A stretch of DNA of 64,000 nt, from positions 1,364,001-1,428,000 of the forward strand of contig NZ_JAIVAI010000001.1 of the NCBI RefSeq assembly GCF_020171525.1, in the 5' to 3' direction. Numbering within the stretch: the stretch's first letter is position 1; every line of letters begins with the position of its first letter. Below are positions 24,828-34,300 of this stretch, in pieces. The DNA comes from Halobacillus yeomjeoni (GTDB taxonomy: Bacteria; Bacillota; Bacilli; Bacillales; Halobacillaceae). A model generated the notes under the pieces. The model worked only from the letters and a program-made list of their open reading frames with translations, ran no database searches and was not told the origin of the DNA. The translations under genes were made by a program, and so were the position numbers.

Positions 24828-26021
24828 ATGTCAGTAATGAGCCAAGGTATCATCGATCAAACGCAAGAATACGGGGCAAAGAACTACCACCCGCTTCCAA
24901 TTGTGATAGCAAAAGGAGAAGGAGTCTGGGTTGAGGATCCTGAAGGGAATCGCTACATGGATATGTTAAGTGCATACTCCGCCGTCAACCAAGGCCATCG
25001 CCACCCGAAAATTATTCAAGCATTGCAAGATCAAGCGAGCCGTGTCACATTGACTTCTCGTGCATTCCACAATGACCAATTAGGTCCTTGGTATGAAAAA
25101 ATTTGTAAAATCACGAATAAAGAAATGGCGCTCCCGATGAACACAGGTGCCGAAGCAGTAGAAACTGCGATAAAAGCTGCACGCCGCTGGGCGTATGATG
25201 TAAAGAAAGTGAAAGAAGACCAAGCGGAAATCATCGCTTGCACGGGGAACTTCCACGGACGTACAATGTCTGCGGTATCTTTATCCTCTGAAGAAGAATA
25301 CAAGCGCGGATTCGGACCGATGCTTCCAGGCATTAAATTGGTCCCTTACGGTGATGTAGAAGCACTAAAAGAAGCCATTACAGAGAATACCGCCGCTTTC
25401 TTACTTGAGCCTATCCAAGGAGAAGCAGGAATCGTCATGCCTCCTGAAGGATTTTTGAAAGAAGCCTATGAAGTATGTCAAAAAGAAAACGTATTGTTTG
25501 TAGCCGATGAAATTCAAGCGGGACTAGGCCGAAGTGGTAAAATGTTCGCTTGTGACTGGGAAGATGTAAGCCCTGATATGCTGATTCTCGGTAAAGCATT
25601 GGGCGGAGGTGTATTCCCGATATCTTGTGTCGTTGCAAACAAAGAAGTGTTAGGAGTGTTCAATCCAGGTTCCCACGGGTCCACCTTTGGCGGTAACCCG
25701 CTTGCATGTGCAGTATCCGTCGCTTCACTTGAAGTGATTGAAGAAGAGAAACTTGCAGAACGTTCCCTTGAACTTGGAACCTACATGATGGAAGAACTAC
25801 GCAGCATCGATAACCCGAAAATCAAGGAAGTCCGAGGCAAAGGGTTGTTTATCGGAGTTGAAATGACGGAACCAGCTCGTAAGTATTGTGAACAACTGAA
25901 AGATAAAGGGTTGTTATGTAAAGAAACACACGAAAATGTAATCCGTTTCGCTCCTCCACTAGTTATTAGTAAAGAAGATTTGGATTGGGCCATCCAACAA
26001 ATCAAAGAAGTTTTAAGCTGA
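24828..26021 (+). CDS. rocD: Ornithine aminotransferase RocD
   Basis: 397 aa, full length. This class III PLP aminotransferase transfers the delta-amino group of ornithine to 2-oxoglutarate, giving glutamate semialdehyde and glutamate in arginine/ornithine breakdown and proline supply. Diagnostic segments: [47 protein letters not shown] and the PLP lysine in [12 protein letters not shown] (about residue 254), then [16 protein letters not shown]. It stands alone, with its own promoter and terminator. In a halophile it may also feed proline, a compatible solute (inference). Confidence 0.95.
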   Translation: MSVMSQGIIDQTQEYGAKNYHPLPIVIAKGEGVWVEDPEGNRYMDMLSAYSAVNQGHRHPKIIQALQDQASRVTLTSRAFHNDQLGPWYEKICKITNKEMALPMNTGAEAVETAIKAARRWAYDVKKVKEDQAEIIACTGNFHGRTMSAVSLSSEEEYKRGFGPMLPGIKLVPYGDVEALKEAITENTAAFLLEPIQGEAGIVMPPEGFLKEAYEVCQKENVLFVADEIQAGLGRSGKMFACDWEDVSPDMLILGKALGGGVFPISCVVANKEVLGVFNPGSHGSTFGGNPLACAVSVASLEVIEEEKLAERSLELGTYMMEELRSIDNPKIKEVRGKGLFIGVEMTEPARKYCEQLKDKGLLCKETHENVIRFAPPLVISKEDLDWAIQQIKEVLS

Positions 26022-26030
26022 GTCTATAAT

Positions 26031-26066
26031 AAAGAAGCCGCTCCCATACAAATGGAGCGGCTTCTT
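26031..26066. terminator. Bidirectional terminator between rocD and the GDYXXLXY gene
   Basis: AAAGAAGCCGCTCC ... GGAGCGGCTTCTTT, a perfect 14-bp stem with T tracts on both strands. Confidence 0.88.
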
Positions 26067-26075
26067 TCATTCTTA

Positions 26076-26585
26076 TCAATCAATAGTTTTGAGAGATTTG
26101 ATTTTCAACTGACCCCAGGGGGCTACTATGATCTCTACCAAACGATCTCCCTCGCCTTCGTACTCTTCCCCCGTATTTTCTTCAATGTAATATCGATCGA
26201 CACTTAGATTTACGACGTAGGTTTCCGTGTGCTCATCATACCATTCGAACTTCGCTGGAAGAACGATTTGATTTTCCCCACTTTGAAATGACGATTCAGA
26301 AGCTTTGACGAGCTGGTGGATCCCTTTTTCACCTTCCTCTAATAAAAGAAAAACCCGCTCTCTCCATTTTACATCTTCAGACCCTGACCATTTTTCTTTC
26401 GGAAAACGTTCCACTTCAAAACCTAAAGTGACATAATCTCCATAAAAAGGATCTCTCGGATCGACCGGTGCCGTTTTTAAAGTGATCGATTCGCCGAAAA
26501 CGTCCATTGCATAATAGGATACTGACATTCCAACAAGGAAAAGGATTTGAAGACCCACGATGACATAAAACCATTTACGTTTCAT
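26076..26585 (-). CDS. GDYXXLXY family membrane-anchored protein
   Basis: 169 aa. An N-terminal membrane helix (residues 7-26) is followed by DPRDPFYGDYVTLGFEV (about 42-58), the GDYxxLxY motif that names the family; the rest is beta-rich and faces outside. These proteins usually sit beside DUF2157 membrane proteins, as here, where the two genes overlap by 4 bp (ATGA). Function is unknown. Confidence 0.85.
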   Translation of the reverse strand: MKRKWFYVIVGLQILFLVGMSVSYYAMDVFGESITLKTAPVDPRDPFYGDYVTLGFEVERFPKEKWSGSEDVKWRERVFLLLEEGEKGIHQLVKASESSFQSGENQIVLPAKFEWYDEHTETYVVNLSVDRYYIEENTGEEYEGEGDRLVEIIVAPWGQLKIKSLKTID

Positions 26586-27781
26586 GACTCTCCTCCCCCT
26601 TTATGGATCTGTCTGCGTTTGCGTTCTAAGAAAAAGCTCATCATGAATAACAAAATTCCACCGATAAAGAAGAACAACGACCTGTTCATAAAATCCCAGG
26701 CCAGCTGGAAATAAGCTAAAAATGTCGTCAATATGAACGCTGCCGTCCCTTTATTGACCCAGCGTACAGTCTCTGTTTGATACCCTGATACCAGCCAAAG
26801 TAAAGAATAGGCAAACAAAATCAACAAGGACAGAGCGTCACCGAAACCGAATTTGAAAACGGGTACGAATAAGATCAAATCGATCCAGTAATGATTGGTC
26901 GAACTCAAGGCCGACCGAATGACTGTCAAAACGAATAATACTGCCCAAATGATAAAGAATGCGAAGGTGGATTCAGCTTCCAAAAAAAGTTCGTCGACGC
27001 CCAGTAAGATGACCTGGAAACCATTGACGATTAATACTGAAACAACAGCCATCGTTTTTAAGACCCTTATTTGACCTCGGTCTGCAAGCAGGTCATCCAG
27101 TAAATACAGAATGAGGAATAAAACGATCAACCAGTAATACTGGAGGTTTTCGTTCAAAACGAATACTAAAGACTGGATCGAATAACTGATACCGAAAACC
27201 AAAGTGAGCCAAAGATCTTTTTTGGAATATACTACCCATCCGATTCCTAAAATGAACAGCAGCCCGAGCCAGAAGTGATACTCTTGGAACACGACTCCAC
27301 TGTAAATCTGGCCGATCGTTAAAAGGATGACAGTAGTGATGAAAAGAATATGATCGCGGAAAACGAGGTAAATCCCGTACCCCGCAAGCGACCAGATAAG
27401 GAACGGGAAAGCACTGTAAGAGGTGAAGTGATACATTTGGCCGGTCAAAAATATCCCGGAACCGAAAATGAGCAATGCGATAAGAATGAAACTAAGCCCA
27501 AGCCGTTGTGATTGTTTTCTGTACACCTGTTCTCCTGCTGCATAAAAACCGAGCATAGATACGAGGATGATAGCCATTTTCACAAGGTCCGGCATAAAGG
27601 ACCAATTGGAAGCGATGAATGTGAGGAAACCTAAACCGATGAAGATTGCTGCAAAAGTAAAGAGCAGAGGTTTGTTCTGCCTTTTTGGATACCTCTCGAT
27701 CAACTGCTCCCGCTGATGTTCGGAAATGATTTGTTCTTCGACCCACTTTTGACTTTCCTTGACGACTTGAGCCCTGTTCAT
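26582..27781 (-). CDS. DUF2157 multi-pass membrane protein
   Basis: 399 aa. A soluble N-terminal region (residues 1-40, with the WVEEQIISEHQREQLIERYP helix) precedes about 12-13 membrane segments and a basic C-terminal tail (LERKRRQIHKGG). It belongs to the DUF2157 family and is translationally coupled to the GDYXXLXY gene by a 4-bp overlap. The function of the pair is unknown. The DUF418 gene lies 16 bp upstream, so all three probably form one operon. Confidence 0.83.
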   Translation of the reverse strand: MNRAQVVKESQKWVEEQIISEHQREQLIERYPKRQNKPLLFTFAAIFIGLGFLTFIASNWSFMPDLVKMAIILVSMLGFYAAGEQVYRKQSQRLGLSFILIALLIFGSGIFLTGQMYHFTSYSAFPFLIWSLAGYGIYLVFRDHILFITTVILLTIGQIYSGVVFQEYHFWLGLLFILGIGWVVYSKKDLWLTLVFGISYSIQSLVFVLNENLQYYWLIVLFLILYLLDDLLADRGQIRVLKTMAVVSVLIVNGFQVILLGVDELFLEAESTFAFFIIWAVLFVLTVIRSALSSTNHYWIDLILFVPVFKFGFGDALSLLILFAYSLLWLVSGYQTETVRWVNKGTAAFILTTFLAYFQLAWDFMNRSLFFFIGGILLFMMSFFLERKRRQIHKGGGES

Positions 27782-27797
27782 TGGTCTGCCCCCTTTT

Positions 27798-28988
27798 TCA
27801 AAAAACGTCCTTTGTCTTCCGCCTGAATGGCTGTTTCTTGTTATATGTCAATGATCTCCATAACCACTCCAATGGACCATACTTGAAATGGTGCAGCCAG
27901 AGTTTGCTGGCTAAAATTTGGATGGAAAAGACGACAATAACGAAAATTACACTCCAAAGAGGCGTGACCTTCCCGTACAATCCAAGACCTACAGAATAAA
28001 AAACGAAAAAGCTGATGATGGATTGGAAAATATAATTGGACAGCGACATTCTACCGATCCAGGTGAGCGGGTAAGCAATCTTCGAACCTATTTTTGTGCG
28101 GAATAATAAAGTAATAGATAAGACATAAAAGATGGCAGACGCCGTTCCCCCGATATTATCTTGAGCTAACCCCAACCATTCCGGGTTCCCGAACATATAT
28201 GGTCCCGCTTTAAAAGAAAGAAAGAGGACACCTGTAACGACCCATACTTTGATGATGGAACGGCGGTGGGTATCCGGGTCATGAAGCCAGTGCTTTTTAC
28301 AAACATACATGCCCAGTAAAAACATCGGCAGAAGACTTAGAGCCAGAAACGGAAGGTTCCCGACCTGGTGGGCATAAAGCCAGTCGGTCAGATTCTGCTG
28401 CCATATAGCCAACAGATGACCCTCACTATAATTTCCTACTGCCTGCTGGATAGCTGCATGGTCAACCATACCCTCGAACTGCCCCCTGATTGTAAAAAGA
28501 AGCAGTGTCAGAGGTAACACTAACAATGCAAGCATTGCATAAGACCATAGCAGCAGTGTTCTTGGGGAGGCATTGAAAAAGACGAATAACAATAGACCGA
28601 GAGTTCCATAGGATAATAGGATATCCCCGTGCCAAATCAGAAAGGCATGGACTAAACCGAATCCAATCAGGATGAGCAGCCTCCGGAAAATCACTGGGCG
28701 ATAAGCGACCTGCTTCTCTTCCAATCGATCCTTCATCATCTGCATACCGAAACCGAACATAAAAGAAAACAGCGTATAGAAGCTTGCCTGGAAAAAAATA
28801 TCGATGATGGATTGAACCGTATGGCTCACAGAAGAAGTCCAATATTCACTTTCTCCGCCATACAAGAAATAGGGAGCGTTGAATGCAGGGACATTGACCA
28901 TGAATATCCCGAGTATCGCGAGGCCGCGGGCCGCGTCAATCCAACTTAACCTTTCTGATTCACGAATGGGTGCAGCTGATGTGTTCAT
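27798..28988 (-). CDS. DUF418 membrane protein (YxaH/YrkO type)
   Basis: 396 aa with about nine to ten membrane helices. The N-terminal ERLSWIDAARGLAILGIFMVNVPAF is the family hallmark (an acyltransferase-3-like start), and the C-terminal half has the DUF418 segment YPLTWIGRMSLSNYIFQSI. The function is not established; some related proteins are proposed to transport or modify surface molecules. First gene of a likely three-gene minus-strand operon, divergent from gerPA. Confidence 0.88.
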   Translation of the reverse strand: MNTSAAPIRESERLSWIDAARGLAILGIFMVNVPAFNAPYFLYGGESEYWTSSVSHTVQSIIDIFFQASFYTLFSFMFGFGMQMMKDRLEEKQVAYRPVIFRRLLILIGFGLVHAFLIWHGDILLSYGTLGLLLFVFFNASPRTLLLWSYAMLALLVLPLTLLLFTIRGQFEGMVDHAAIQQAVGNYSEGHLLAIWQQNLTDWLYAHQVGNLPFLALSLLPMFLLGMYVCKKHWLHDPDTHRRSIIKVWVVTGVLFLSFKAGPYMFGNPEWLGLAQDNIGGTASAIFYVLSITLLFRTKIGSKIAYPLTWIGRMSLSNYIFQSIISFFVFYSVGLGLYGKVTPLWSVIFVIVVFSIQILASKLWLHHFKYGPLEWLWRSLTYNKKQPFRRKTKDVF

Positions 28989-29076
28989 ATATGTATTCCC
29001 CCTATCCTCTTTATTTTACTTCGATTACGTAATTTAAACAATTTAGTTTCATAAAATAGTGGAAAGGAGTTTTTTT

Positions 29077-29298
29077 ATGCCAGCAAAAGTGGGAGCGATT
29101 AAAATTCTTTCAATCTCTTCTTCAAGCATATTCAATGTCGGAGATGTCTATCATATGTCCCCACAAGCATGGGCGAAAACCTTTGCAGGCGGCGGATCTT
29201 TTAATACAGGGAACAGAATTCATGTCGACATCAATCGTTCCAATACTTTTGTCAATGATGAGGAAAACATCGATCAAAGTATTATCAATGATGCCTAG
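29077..29298 (+). CDS. gerPA: Spore germination protein GerPA
   Basis: 73 aa. MPAKVGAIKILSISSSSIFN begins the family, followed by VGDVYHMSP and the Gly-rich FAGGGSFNTGN. GerP proteins sit in the spore coat or outer interspace and let germinants reach the inner-membrane receptors. ATG at 29077 follows GGAAAGGAG; a longer frame to 29059 has no ribosome site. A CATAAAATA string at 29050-29058 resembles a SigK -10 but has no well-placed -35. First gene of a six-gene cluster; in B. subtilis gerP is expressed under SigK. Confidence 0.92.
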   Translation: MPAKVGAIKILSISSSSIFNVGDVYHMSPQAWAKTFAGGGSFNTGNRIHVDINRSNTFVNDEENIDQSIINDA

Positions 29299-29310
29299 GA
29301 GGTTGGAGGA

Positions 29311-29535
29311 ATGAACTTGACCGTCCACCAGTCCATCAGTATACACGTGCTCAGAATCGGCTCCATCTCTAATTCTTCTATCGTCCAAATCGGAAGCTCC
29401 GGTGTCATACAGTCCAAAGCGGACTTATACAATACAGGCGGATTCACTAAGCCTGCAAAGCTTGCAAAACCGCAGGATGGCTCAGTCAAAATCATCGGGG
29501 AAGCCGCACCACTCGTCCCACTTTCCATAACATAG
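29311..29535 (+). CDS. gerPB: Spore germination protein GerPB
   Basis: 74 aa. MNLTVHQSISIHVLRIGSIS and SSIVQIGSSGVIQSKADLYN with FTKPA are characteristic of GerPB. It lies 12 bp after gerPA with a GGAGG ribosome site. A coat protein needed for normal permeability of the spore to germinants. Confidence 0.92.
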   Translation: MNLTVHQSISIHVLRIGSISNSSIVQIGSSGVIQSKADLYNTGGFTKPAKLAKPQDGSVKIIGEAAPLVPLSIT

Positions 29536-29579
29536 ACAGCCTCTTCCCCGCATAAAGTAACCAGAGGGGGTGAGCACAT

Positions 29580-30119
29580 TTGAACTCATACAATCCTTGG
29601 AATGAATGGATGCAGCAGATGTTCCGGCAGGTGGAACAGCAGCAGCGGCTGATCGAGGAATTACAAAATAAAATCGAACATCTGCAAGCGAATGTTCAAC
29701 CAAAAACGGTCATTGAAAAAATTGAATACCATTTCGATCAACTGAAAATAGAAACGTTGGAAGGAACGCTGCAGATCGGACTCACTCCAAATGGCTCAGA
29801 TCTTTCAGATGTCGGTGACCTCTACACACAGAAGACAAATACTGAGGACCCGATCCTTCACACCCTGCATACATTCATGACAGAAGATATCCCTCATTGG
29901 ATGGCCCAGTATATCCGCGACCACGATTTGAATGTAAGTGAACAGCACCAGCAGCAAATTGTCGCTGATGTTCAAAAGCAACTTTCTCAAAGAGTGGAAT
30001 ACTATAAAAATCAAGATACAAAAATGGACGCAATGGCAGTGGTTCATCAAATCCAAACTGAGATCCGATCATCGATCGCCCAATATCTTGATACGTTTCA
30101 AGGAGATGATTTTGAATGA
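29580..30119 (+). CDS. gerPC: Spore germination protein GerPC
   Basis: 179 aa. The N-terminal coiled coil (NEWMQQMFRQVEQQQRLIEE) and the central IEYHFDQLKIETLEGTLQIG are typical of GerPC, the largest GerP protein. A TTG start at 29580 is used; AGAGGGGGTG lies about seven nt upstream and no ATG is available nearby. It ends in an ATGA overlap with gerPD. Confidence 0.9.
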   Translation: MNSYNPWNEWMQQMFRQVEQQQRLIEELQNKIEHLQANVQPKTVIEKIEYHFDQLKIETLEGTLQIGLTPNGSDLSDVGDLYTQKTNTEDPILHTLHTFMTEDIPHWMAQYIRDHDLNVSEQHQQQIVADVQKQLSQRVEYYKNQDTKMDAMAVVHQIQTEIRSSIAQYLDTFQGDDFE

Positions 30120-30319
30120 ATTTCATCGTTCATAACTACGGCCTTCATGTAGGTAACATCCAGGTGACGGGTGTTTCTTCTTCCTCTGTCTTTTTGATTG
30201 GAGACAACAAAACGATCAGGCTCCAATCGTATTTTGACACACCTGCAGAATCTTTGATCATCGGCCCTTTCACTCCCTTGGAATCCAATGGAGAAGTGGA
30301 AGTGGATAAGAATGATTAA
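30116..30319 (+). CDS. gerPD: Spore germination protein GerPD
   Basis: 67 aa, starting MNFIVHNYGLHVGNIQVTGV with SSSSVFLIGDNKTI, as in GerPD. Its ATG overlaps the gerPC stop by four bases, and its end overlaps the start of gerPE by 8 bp, so it is translated in coupled fashion. The C-terminal tail is acidic. Confidence 0.9.
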   Translation: MNFIVHNYGLHVGNIQVTGVSSSSVFLIGDNKTIRLQSYFDTPAESLIIGPFTPLESNGEVEVDKND

Positions 30320-30680
30320 GCGGATGGTGTATGTCAATCACATTGAAGTCAAATCAGTGACGATCGGGTCTGTCATGGAGGTTGGGGATGTCTATCGTGC
30401 ATCTCCAACCTCCACTGTTTTAGCCGTCCAGAAAGAGGGGGAGGAATACACGACCGACACATTCAACTACGAAGACTATCCGATATTTTCAATCCCCCCT
30501 TCCCCTCCACTACATCCCATTGAAATTAGCAGCTTCTATTATCATAACTCCCCGATTATAGTCGATCACGTCTCCGTAAAAGGTCTTTCTACAGCTGCTG
30601 TGCTTCAAATCGGCGGCATTGACCATTTCGATGCTTCCTCCCGTACCAAACACATCCGGATTATTAACAATGAACCTTAA
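30312..30680 (+). CDS. gerPE: Spore germination protein GerPE
   Basis: 122 aa. VNHIEVKSVTIGSVMEVGDV at the N-terminus and a second copy of the same pattern near residue 78 (VDHVSVKGLSTAAVLQIGG) give it the internal duplication seen in GerPE. The start at 30312 is chosen to agree with family length; an ATG at 30324 is also possible and the ribosome site is weak for both. It overlaps gerPD. Confidence 0.87.
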   Translation: MIKRMVYVNHIEVKSVTIGSVMEVGDVYRASPTSTVLAVQKEGEEYTTDTFNYEDYPIFSIPPSPPLHPIEISSFYYHNSPIIVDHVSVKGLSTAAVLQIGGIDHFDASSRTKHIRIINNEP

Positions 30681-30749
30681 TCTGTTTTTCGCATAGGTTG
30701 TTACTATATAGACCTAAAGAACGGATATGCAGAAAAGGAGGCGATGTTT

Positions 30750-30968
30750 ATGCCGGCCATTGTCGGGCCCATCAACATCAACAGCGTGGGCGGTGGTGTC
30801 GTCAACTTCGGAGACTCGTTCTACCTTTCTCCTAAAAGCACCTCAAAGACCAACGCCGGTTCAGGAGGTTTCAACACCGGAAACTGGATCGTGACCAATA
30901 ACGGCTTCAGTTCGACTAACCCATTCGACCCGGATGTGAACGATCAGAACATTACTGCCAACGCTTAA
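30750..30968 (+). CDS. gerPF: Spore germination protein GerPF
   Basis: 72 aa. MPAIVGPININSVGGGVVNF, GDSFYLSPKS and GGFNTGNW are hallmarks of GerPF, which is paralogous to GerPA (shared MPA start and FNTGN motif). ATG at 30750 has AAGGAGG eight nt upstream; the ATG at 30744 is too near it. A 69-bp gap after gerPE could hold a separate promoter, none being obvious. Last gene of the cluster; a terminator follows. Confidence 0.92.
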   Translation: MPAIVGPININSVGGGVVNFGDSFYLSPKSTSKTNAGSGGFNTGNWIVTNNGFSSTNPFDPDVNDQNITANA

Positions 30969-31037
30969 AATCCCGCCTGTTGAATGTACATCATAAACTC
31001 CACTGAAGTGAGTCATCCCTAACTGTCACTATAGTGT

Positions 31038-31080
31038 TAAAAAGCCCCGTGCACTCCAAGAAGCGAGTGCACGGGGTTCG
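31038..31080. terminator. Bidirectional terminator between gerPF and yisB
   Basis: CCCCGTGCACTC ... GAGTGCACGGGG, a perfect 12-bp stem flanked by A-rich and T-rich tracts, between convergent genes. Confidence 0.88.
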
Positions 31081-31081
31081 T

Positions 31082-31369
31082 TTATCTGTTCTTTTTACGA
31101 TTGGATTTTCTTATCGTAATTTTCTTTTCAGGATCTTGTTTTTGGACCCATTTCAAGTATTTCTTCATATCCGGGTGGTCCCTGAGCCTCTCAACCGAAT
31201 GATAAAAAGCAGCTAATTCTTCATTAGTAAAAAGAGCATGGATTTGGCGGTGGCACGCATCACATAACATGATGGTCGGACCATTGACTCCGCCGAACTG
31301 CCTTGGAACGAGATGATGTTCTGTCGTTACTACCGGGGATCTTGAACACAACTCACACGTTTCCCCCAT
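31082..31369 (-). CDS. yisB: YisB, HNH endonuclease family protein
   Basis: 95 aa. The zinc and catalytic pattern is complete: CELC near the N-terminus, then HHLVPRQFGG, CDACHRQIH. A basic C-terminus (KKITIRKSNRKKNR) fits DNA binding. In B. subtilis yisB lies between sbcC and gerPF; here it follows addA directly. ATG at 31369 has GGAGGTGG six nt upstream, and this site lies within the last codons of addA, so the two are coupled. The role is unproven. Confidence 0.87.
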   Translation of the reverse strand: MGETCELCSRSPVVTTEHHLVPRQFGGVNGPTIMLCDACHRQIHALFTNEELAAFYHSVERLRDHPDMKKYLKWVQKQDPEKKITIRKSNRKKNR

Positions 31370-34300
31370 CTTCATCCACCTCCACGATATAGGAACCTTC
31401 AAAGAAGTAAAGACATTTTCTGTGGACCGGCTCTTTCCATATTTTTTCTAACGCATAACTGTAGAGATTGATTTGTGTTCCATATCGTTCACGCATGAGC
31501 TCCTCTACAGAATGGTATTGCTCGGGGAATGTATCCGACTTGTAATCCAATATCATCCATCCATCTTCATAAGGAATCATTGCATCAATAACACCTTGAA
31601 TGAACACACGCTCTTCCGTGGGTGCTGTCCATTCTTTGTACACTTCATGAGCTGGAAGCGTCATACTGAAGGGAACTTCCCGTTCAATACGCTCTGCCCG
31701 CAGTACAAGCTGACCGACTGACGTTTGGAAAAAGGCCGCTATTGCATCAAAATCAATGACATCCGCTTCTTCACGACGCATGACTTCTTTCAACACGAGA
31801 TGCTCGACAAACTCTTCCACTTCTTCCGGATCCATTTCTTTGTTCATAGGGATATGCTGCATAACCGTATGCATGGCACTCCCTTTTTCAGCCGCGGTCA
31901 TTTTCTTATCCTGCTGCATGAACCGAGGACGCTTGACGATCGGCGCCCGGTAAGGCGTCAATAACTGGTCGCTGGAATACTCATCCTTGACCTCGCGCTG
32001 GCGCTTAATCTCCGTGACGGTTTGTTTTGCCCGGCTGTGAGCTGCTTTACGGTGTGGATAAACGTAATTCAACCGCTTTTCGACAAGATCTTTATCATGC
32101 GCATCCTCTTCTACCGCTACCCACTCCGCAACCGCTTTTTTCAACTCTTCATCACGGTGTTTTTCCCGCTCCTCCAAAAGAGCGAATTCTCTACCATGTG
32201 CGATATGGACTTTCCATTCTGATTCATCGTTGTGAATTTCTTCGGCTGTCTTCACTTCGATTTCTCCACGAAGGTTGTCTGTATGATGGTGCCTGACTAA
32301 CGCAGGACCCACCCAGTCTAAATACGATTTCGCTTCCAGGCGTTCATGAGGAGGAAGGACCCAGTCAGGGGAATCAGCAAAGGATTGCCATTTCTCCTGT
32401 TTCTTTTCAAATGAATTGACGTTTCCGACCATGACCAGTTTTTCTTTTGCCCGGGTCAAGGCCACATATAGGACTCTCATTTCTTCTGCCAGCAATTCTC
32501 GTCGTTTCGCCTGCTTCAATGCATGGTAAGCAAGAGTCGGAAACATAAGACGTTTTTCTGGATTGATATACCGGGAACCAAACCCATAGTCTTTATGAAG
32601 CAAATAGCGGTTTCTCAAATCCATCATGTTAAATTGTTTGTCCATCGCTCCAAGGATAACGACAGGAAACTCCAGCCCTTTACTTTTATGGATGGTCATG
32701 ATGCGGACGACGTCTTCCTGTTCCCCAAGGGCTCTTGCAGCTCCGAGGTCATCCCCACGCTCCTCAATTCTTTCTATGAACCTAAGGAAACGGAACAAAC
32801 CTCTGAACGATGTCGCCTCATAAGAACGGGCACGATCATACAATGCTCTCAAATTCGCCTGCCTCTGTCTTCCACCCGGCATTCCGCCGACAAAATCGTA
32901 ATACCCCGTCTCTCTGTAAATATCCCAGATCAATTCTGACAACGCACCTTGTCTCGCTCGTTCACGGAAGCTTTGCAGCTGCCCTAAGAAATCCTGGACT
33001 TTCCGACCTAATTCATCATTGTGAGCATAAGATTTCAGCGCTTCATAATAACTGACCCGCTTCTTAGATAAACGAAGCTTTGCAAGCTCATCTTCATTCA
33101 ACCCTACAATCGGCGATTTTAATACGGATGCTAATGGGATGTCCTGCATCGGGTTATCAATGACTTTCAGGAAGCTGAGCATCACTTTGATTTCAATCGC
33201 TTCAAAGTACCCTGTAGAGAGCTCAGCATAGACAGGTATTCCTTGATGCTTCAACTCTTCTACAATCATCGGTGCCCAAGTCATCGACCGCATCAAAATG
33301 ACGATGTCCCTGAATTGGAGGCTGCGTTTTGTTCCCGTCTCCTTATCAACGACCTGCATCGGAGGCTGATCTCCATGACCCAGCCATTCTCGTATCATTT
33401 TCCCATACGCACGGGCTTCCAGCTGCGCTTTTTCAAGGTCTTTGTATTCCTCCTGCTCAGGCGTTTCTTCCTCTGTGGACTCACGGTCGATCAGGAAAAG
33501 TTCGCCCTCGGCTTCATCGGAAGTCAATTCGTCATAAATTTTATTACTATAAATCAACTCCGCTTCTTTTTCATATTCCATTTCACCGACTTCTTCATCC
33601 AAAACTTGTCTGAAGATATAGTTCGTCGCATCCAACACTTGTTTCCGGCTTCTGAAATTCCGGGCAAGATCGATCCGTTCTCCTTCATTTTCCTCTTTCC
33701 CATACGCTTTATATTTATTCAGGAATAAAGAAGGCTCGGCATGGCGGAAGCGGTAAATGCTTTGTTTGACATCCCCTACCATGAACAAGTGACCTGCTTC
33801 CTCACTATCTGTCAGTAAGCGGAGCAGCGTTTCCTGGACCAGGTTCGTATCCTGGTATTCATCTATCAATACCTCGGAGAATTGAGTATGGAAACCTTCC
33901 GCTACCTTAGACGGGACCGGATGCTCCGGAGTCGATGTTTCATCCAGTAGAATTTGAAGGCAGTAATGCTCCAAGTCTGAAAAATCAACGATCGCTTTTT
34001 CTTTTTTCAGTTGTTCATAGCGTTGTTTGAAGTCTTTGACGATGACAGCCAGCTGTTCCATGACGGGGTGGAGTTCCTGCATATCTTCCAGATAACTGGT
34101 CAGGGAACGTGAGAACCATTCGTCACGCACTTCCGTCCATCGCTTTTTATAGCTGTCCCTTATCTTTTTCGCTCTTTCCTTCTTCTCGTCATCACAGTCC
34201 ATTTTCTTTCTGGAAAGGGTGGCAAATTTACTTCCACTGATAAACTGTTGAAGCTCTTCCCAAGAATGTTCCAAGGCACCTTTGGCTTGCTGGATCATCT

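Noticed and set aside
29050-29058. SigK-like -10 (CATAAAATA) before gerPA
   Set aside because: The expected start would fall within the ribosome site and no AC-type -35 is at proper distance; not listed as a promoter.
29122-29703. Minus-strand ORFs across gerPA-gerPC
   Set aside because: The plus-strand GerP proteins are unmistakable; the reverse ORFs show no family features.
33243-33728. 161-codon plus-strand ORF within addA
   Set aside because: Antisense shadow of addA with no ribosome site and compositional features of reversed coding sequence; the same applies to the other long plus-strand ORFs in 31473-38574.
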